Of a stretch of DNA of 10,446 bases, positions 7,565-10,446 are shown piece after piece. Within the stretch, counting starts at the first letter, position 1. Each line of letters opens with the position of its first letter. A program made the translations under genes and the position numbers. The DNA is from Bacteroidales bacterium. GTDB lineage: Bacteria; Bacteroidota; Bacteroidia; Bacteroidales; UBA932. A model generated the notes under the pieces. It saw nothing but the letters and a program-made list of their open reading frames with translations, was not told where the DNA came from and searched no databases. The stretch spans positions 1 through 10,446 of the forward strand of contig JAFZMA010000225.1 of NCBI GenBank assembly GCA_017551215.1. The letters are read 5' to 3'.

Positions 7565-8659
7565 ATGTCAAAGACTACAACAAAGAAATCCAGAAAAAAG
7601 AACGGTAAAGGCTCATGGAAGAAATGGCTTCTGCTACTGGCTGCCGTACTCGCAATTCCAGTTTGCATAGGACTTTACAGATTCCTTCAGCAGAACAGGA
7701 AGAACATTGCGCACAAGACAGTTCTATACGTAAGAGAAGGTACGGACTTCAACACTCTGATGGATTCTCTGGAAAGGCATCTTACAGATATCAAGTCGTT
7801 TGTAAAGGTTGCTAACCGCGAGCAGCTTCCGTCTCACATTCATCCGGGCCGCTACGTTCTGGATTCCCTTGCATCCAACATACAGGTAGTCAGAAACATA
7901 AAATACGGCTATCAGACTCCTCTGATGGTCCCAATCTCCGGACGTATCCGCCATGCCAAGAACCTGGCAGCAAGACTGGGCAAGAGGCTCATGGCAGACT
8001 CAACCGAGTTTATGGATGTGTTCACCGATAACGCTTACCTGCAGACGCTAGGGGTGGACACCGCCAACGTCCTCAGTCTGATTATACCGGAAAGTTACGA
8101 GTTTTACTGGACCGTTACGCCTAAGGATTTCCTGGAGAGGATGAAGAAGGAGTACGACAAGTTCTGGACAGACGAGCGTAAGCAGAAGGCCAAGAAATTG
8201 GGACTCAGCCAGAAAGACGTGTCTATTCTGGCTTCCATCGTATACGGCGAGAGTAACTACGTTCCAGAATATCCAAAGATTGCAAGCGTATACCACAACC
8301 GTCTGCGCAAGGGCTGGAAGCTCGGGGCAGACCCTACCGTAATATACGCAACGGGAGATTTCTCTATAACACGCGTTCTCAAGAGGCATCTGGAGACAGA
8401 TTCTCCATACAACACCTACAAGGTCAACGGTCTCCCTCCAGGCCCGATAATGGCACCTACAAAGGATTGCCTGGATGGCGTCTTGAACGAGGAAAAGACA
8501 GACTACATGTTCTTCTGCGCCAGCCCTAAGTTCAACGGCACACACCGTTTTGCCCGCAACGAAAGGGAGCACTTTGCAAACGCCCGCGCCTACCGCCAGG
8601 CCCTCGACTCCCTAACCCGCGCCAAAGCCACCCGCACCGCCGCAGAATCCAGCAAATAG
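7565..8659 (+). CDS. mltG: MltG-type endolytic transglycosylase
   Basis: This 364-residue protein matches the MltG/YceG family, which cuts nascent peptidoglycan strands at the inner membrane and releases them from synthesis. A short lysine-rich cytoplasmic start (residues 1-20) is followed by one membrane helix, about 21-40 (WLLLLAAVLAIPVCIGLYRF), so the rest is periplasmic. A LysM-like segment (YVREGTDFNTLMDSL, 55-69) precedes the YceG domain. The catalytic glutamate is most likely E229 in ASIVYGES. Downstream family motifs include DPTVIYATG (256-264), YNTYKVNGLPPGPI (282-295) and HRFARNEREH (327-336). The segment before E229 differs from the acidic EKET-like form common elsewhere. No Shine-Dalgarno sequence precedes the ATG. 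The last 25 or so codons are strikingly C-rich and encode a low-complexity A/R/T/S tail, probably not part of the catalytic fold. Confidence 0.95.
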   Translation: MSKTTTKKSRKKNGKGSWKKWLLLLAAVLAIPVCIGLYRFLQQNRKNIAHKTVLYVREGTDFNTLMDSLERHLTDIKSFVKVANREQLPSHIHPGRYVLDSLASNIQVVRNIKYGYQTPLMVPISGRIRHAKNLAARLGKRLMADSTEFMDVFTDNAYLQTLGVDTANVLSLIIPESYEFYWTVTPKDFLERMKKEYDKFWTDERKQKAKKLGLSQKDVSILASIVYGESNYVPEYPKIASVYHNRLRKGWKLGADPTVIYATGDFSITRVLKRHLETDSPYNTYKVNGLPPGPIMAPTKDCLDGVLNEEKTDYMFFCASPKFNGTHRFARNEREHFANARAYRQALDSLTRAKATRTAAESSK

Positions 8660-8661
8660 TA

Positions 8662-8731
8662 TTGCGAGGCGTGGTGGGAGGGATGAGCGAAGCGAAGGAC
8701 AAGAGACGCACTGCCAGTCCACGCCTTGCAA
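8662..8731. repeat. Long imperfect hairpin just after mltG
   Basis: TTGCGAGGCGTGG (8662-8674) and CCACGCCTTGCAA (8719-8731) are inverted copies with one mismatch. They enclose a G/A-rich 44-nt interior containing GAGCGAAGCGAAGGAC. It starts two bases after the mltG stop. No T-tract follows, so it is not a standard intrinsic terminator. It may be a dispersed REP-like element or an RNA 3'-end stabiliser; which of these cannot be told from one copy. Confidence 0.6.
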
Positions 8732-8750
8732 TGCCTCCTAGGCACTGCAA
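8726..8750. repeat. Compact hairpin overlapping the mltG 3' hairpin
   Basis: TTGCA-A-TGCCT (8726-8736) and AGGCA-C-TGCAA (8740-8750) pair over 10 bp with one mismatch and a 3-nt loop. The left arm reuses the bases that close the larger 8662-8731 hairpin, so the two cannot both form fully in one RNA. No run of T follows. Confidence 0.6.
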
Positions 8751-8785
8751 TTACGTTAGCACCAGTATGTCCTGCAAGACAAACT

Positions 8786-8798
8786 GCTGATATTCAGC
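8786..8798. repeat. Small perfect hairpin
   Basis: GCTGA (8786-8790) and TCAGC (8794-8798) form a 5-bp stem with a TAT loop. The right arm touches the outer arm of the next dyad cluster. On its own it is marginal, and it is listed because it adds to the density of symmetry in this spacer. Confidence 0.35.
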
Positions 8799-8863
8799 TA
8801 ATTAATAATATTAACCTACCCGAAATTGCTTAGGTTAATGTTAGCAATTTACTAATAATTAGC
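8797..8863. repeat. Interleaved inverted-repeat cluster upstream of the SRP RNA gene
   Basis: Three perfect inverted repeats share 67 bp: GCTAATTA (8797-8804) with TAATTAGC (8856-8863); ATTAACCTA (8810-8818) with TAGGTTAAT (8831-8839); and AAATTGCT (8823-8830) with AGCAATTT (8843-8850). The two inner pairs interleave, as in a pseudoknot, rather than nest, and the outer pair encloses both. The region is AT-rich, has no believable coding frame, and ends 28 bp before the SRP RNA -33 box. Function is unknown. Confidence 0.6.
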
Positions 8864-8890
8864 ACATTACGTTGCAGAACCAATTTAGCG

Positions 8891-8922
8891 TTTGCATGGA
8901 TTTCAAAAAATATATATCTTTG
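8891..8922 (+). promoter_or_regulatory. Promoter of the SRP RNA gene
   Basis: TTTG at 8891-8894 and TATCTTTG at 8915-8922 match both halves of the Bacteroidota housekeeping promoter (TTTG, about 20 nt, TAnnTTTG). The spacing is exactly 20 nt. Transcription is expected a few bases downstream, at or near G8927, which is where the SRP RNA terminal helix begins. Confidence 0.8.
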
Positions 8923-8926
8923 TTGC

Positions 8927-9025
8927 GGGGTAAGTCATATACGACCAGCTCCCTCAAAACTCCCCCAGGATCGGAAGGTAGCAAGGGTATGAGGTTGTAG
9001 CGGTGCGATATATGGAGCTTGCCCC
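8927..9025 (+). ncRNA. ffs: Small signal recognition particle RNA (4.5S type)
   Basis: The conserved SRP helix-8 core is plain: CAGG at 8966-8969, a three-pair stem closed by the GGAA tetraloop at 8973-8976, then AGCA at 8980-8983, flanked by CCC (8963-8966) against GGG (8985-8987). Outside this, CCTCA (8952-8956) pairs with TGAGG (8990-8994), and GGGGTAAG (8927-8934) pairs with CTTGCCCC (9018-9025) to close the molecule. The length of about 99 nt fits the short bacterial form without an Alu domain. The RNA binds Ffh and helps target membrane and secreted proteins co-translationally. Ends are inferred from the terminal helix, the promoter position and the T-run, so may be off by a few bases. 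Confidence 0.93.
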
Positions 9026-9032
9026 TTTTTTT
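9018..9032 (+). terminator. Possible terminator of the SRP RNA
   Basis: The GC-rich right arm of the terminal helix, CTTGCCCC, is followed directly by seven T residues (9026-9032). This resembles an intrinsic terminator in which the mature RNA's own closing helix acts as the stem. The matching arm is about 90 nt upstream, so efficiency is uncertain and some read-through into mnmA 40 nt later is possible. Confidence 0.5.
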
Positions 9033-9072
9033 ACGTTATCTTTATACGGTATTATTCATTTCATTCAGATAG

Positions 9073-10338
9073 ATGAAGATAATTGTCGGGCTAAGCGGAG
9101 GCGTGGATTCCAGCGTTGCGGCATATCTGCTCAAGGAGCAAGGATATGACGTGGAGGCTATGTTCATGCAGAACTGGCACGACATTACCGGAACCCTTCA
9201 CGGAGAGTGCGAATGGGAAGAGGAAAAGCTTGTTGCCGAGATGGTTGCAAAGAAGATCGGCATTCCTTTCCATTTTGTGGATCTCAGCGATGACTACCGC
9301 AATCAGGTTGTGGACTATATGTTTTCCGAATATGCCGCAGGCAGGACACCTAACCCGGATGTGCTGTGCAACAGCAAGATAAAGTTCGCGTCGTTCCTCA
9401 AGAAGGTGGAAGAGCTTGGCGGAGACTTTGTGGCCACCGGGCATTACTGCAAGAAAGAAACAATCACCATCCATGGTGAAAATAGAGATGTCTCCGGCAA
9501 GCCCATTTACCGGATTTTGGCAGGAGACGACCCCAACAAGGACCAGAGCTACTTCCTCTGCCAGCTGACTCAGGAGCAGCTATCCAAGGCAATGTTCCCT
9601 ATCGGACATCTTACCAAGCCGCAGGTCAGGGAGATAGCCCGCAAGGCCGGACTCCCGTCTGCAGACAAGAAAGACAGCCAGGGAATCTGTTTTGTTGGAA
9701 AGGTAGACCTTCCGGTATTCCTCCAGCAGTTCCTCAAGCAGAAGGAAGGTAACGTAGTTGAGATATTCAAAGCAGACTACGAACAAATATACAACAGGCA
9801 TTTAAACAACATCTTACAAGGAACAGACTCCTCGTCAAACAGCAATCCGTTTGATGAACGGGGACATTCAATGCATGATCTTGAAGTGGCATGCACCCCT
9901 ATCCGCTACAAGCCGGAAGACGGCAAGGTCATAGGAAAGCACATCGGCGTGCAATATTACACCATAGGCCAAAGGCACGGCCTCAACATTGGCGGGCATC
10001 AGGGCAGCATCTTCATTATCGCCACAGACATTGCAACCAACACCATCTATGTAGGAGAAGGCAAAGACCACCCGGGCCTGTATCGCAGAGGTTTGAAAAT
10101 CAAGAAGGAAGAGGTGCACTGGATACGCCCTGATCTCCGGATGGGAACCGGAGAGGAAAGAAAGTATCTTGTAAGGATACGCTACCGCCTGCCACTTCAG
10201 AAAGCAACTCTCCTGATGAGGGACGAGGGAATGTACATCCTGTTTGACGAGCCGCAAAGGGGCGTAACACCGGGGCAGTTTGCCGCATGGTACGCAGAGG
10301 ACGGAGAAATGCTGGGCAGCGGCCCAATCATGGAATAG
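9073..10338 (+). CDS. mnmA: tRNA-specific 2-thiouridylase MnmA
   Basis: This 421-residue protein is MnmA, which adenylates and thiolates U34 of tRNAs for Lys, Glu and Gln to give s2U34, using relayed persulfide sulfur in the cytoplasm. The N-type ATP pyrophosphatase PP-loop is SGGVDSS at residues 8-14. The two catalytic cysteines are C99 (NPDVLCNSKIKF) and C206 (DSQGICFVGK), with DPNKDQSYFL between them. The C-terminal beta-barrel carries YYTIGQRHGLNIGG and ends in GVTPGQFAAWY. It is longer than the roughly 370-residue E. coli enzyme, mainly because of a segment at about 231-272 rich in N, S and D, placed before the PEDGKVIGKH motif. Bacteroidota MnmA proteins commonly have extra sequence here. 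No Shine-Dalgarno sequence or convincing separate promoter precedes the ATG, so transcription may depend partly on read-through from the SRP RNA gene. Its stop lies 3 nt from the convergent neighbour. Confidence 0.96.
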   Translation: MKIIVGLSGGVDSSVAAYLLKEQGYDVEAMFMQNWHDITGTLHGECEWEEEKLVAEMVAKKIGIPFHFVDLSDDYRNQVVDYMFSEYAAGRTPNPDVLCNSKIKFASFLKKVEELGGDFVATGHYCKKETITIHGENRDVSGKPIYRILAGDDPNKDQSYFLCQLTQEQLSKAMFPIGHLTKPQVREIARKAGLPSADKKDSQGICFVGKVDLPVFLQQFLKQKEGNVVEIFKADYEQIYNRHLNNILQGTDSSSNSNPFDERGHSMHDLEVACTPIRYKPEDGKVIGKHIGVQYYTIGQRHGLNIGGHQGSIFIIATDIATNTIYVGEGKDHPGLYRRGLKIKKEEVHWIRPDLRMGTGEERKYLVRIRYRLPLQKATLLMRDEGMYILFDEPQRGVTPGQFAAWYAEDGEMLGSGPIME

Positions 10339-10341
10339 CCG

Positions 10342-10446
10342 TTACTCCAGGTTATCCGGAGATTGAAGACTGGCAAGGGCGATTTCCACTTCCTCGTCTG
10401 TAAGGTTGTCGTAGCGGATATAGTAGTCCAAGCCGTACAGATTGCG
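10342..10446 (-). CDS. C-terminal end of an unidentified minus-strand gene
   Basis: On the minus strand an open frame enters from the right edge and ends at TAA (10344-10342), giving 34 visible residues that begin RNLYGLDYYIRYDNLTDEEV and end LQSPDNLE. The acidic, helix-like composition and the stop placed 3 nt beyond the mnmA stop look like a real gene end and not noise. The fragment is too short for me to recognise a family. The start lies outside the window. Confidence 0.6.
   Translation of the reverse strand, partial: RNLYGLDYYIRYDNLTDEEVEIALASLQSPDNLE

Noticed and set aside
8048..8572. A 174-codon open frame antisense to mltG
   Set aside because: It lies wholly inside a well-supported gene and encodes a Cys/Val/Leu-rich sequence with no recognisable domain, as expected for an antisense shadow.
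8797..8890. Replication origin or attachment site in the AT-rich, dyad-rich spacer
   Set aside because: I see no DnaA-box cluster (TTATCCACA-like), no dnaA or integrase gene nearby, and no partial duplicate of the SRP RNA 3' end that would mark an integration.
9037..9044. TATCTTTA as a -7 box for mnmA
   Set aside because: It misses the final G of the consensus and has no TTTG at 19-21 nt upstream, where the SRP RNA 3' helix lies.
9868..10257. A 129-codon open frame antisense to mnmA
   Set aside because: It is fully within the conserved C-terminal domain of mnmA and shows no recognisable protein family.
1..10446. tRNA genes, CRISPR array, transposase, toxin-antitoxin or defence cassette
   Set aside because: I looked for regularly spaced repeats, tRNA-like TTCGA arms next to cloverleaf folds, and characteristic protein motifs on both strands, and found none. 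The genes present are housekeeping ones.

Overview
The window looks like an ordinary chromosomal segment from a member of the Bacteroidota, probably order Bacteroidales. The evidence is the long Bacteroidota-type TamB, the Bacteroidota form of MnmA with its extra central segment, promoter-like sequences of the TTTG / TAnnTTTG type, and starts that mostly lack Shine-Dalgarno sequences. The family or genus cannot be fixed from the sequence.

Layout. Positions 2-3706 (+) hold the 3' part of tamB, cut by the left edge. Converging on it, and overlapping its stop by 11 bp, is a minus-strand cluster read from right to left: a short RsmI-like SAM-dependent methyltransferase (6068-5361), folB (5290-4940) and mtaB (4934-3696). 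A 150-bp AT-rich divergent spacer separates this cluster from a PhnP-like metallo-beta-lactamase-fold hydrolase (6225-7019, +). That gene converges on cdd (7502-7032, -) with 12 bp between stops. A 62-bp divergent spacer containing a perfect 17-bp palindrome separates cdd from mltG (7565-8659, +). Then come 267 bp rich in inverted repeats, the SRP RNA gene (about 8927-9025, +) with its own promoter, and mnmA (9073-10338, +). The right edge holds the last 34 codons of an unidentified minus-strand gene whose stop lies 3 bp from the mnmA stop.

Roles. These are housekeeping functions: outer-membrane biogenesis (TamB), tRNA modification (MtaB at A37, MnmA at U34), folate synthesis (FolB), pyrimidine salvage (Cdd), peptidoglycan strand release (MltG), protein targeting (SRP RNA), plus two enzymes whose substrates are not known. 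I see no phage, transposase, CRISPR array, toxin-antitoxin pair or defence cassette, and no convincing new multi-gene system. The features most worth a second look are non-coding: the repeat-dense spacer 8660-8926, the palindromic divergent promoter at 7520-7536, and the very tight tail-to-tail gene junctions.
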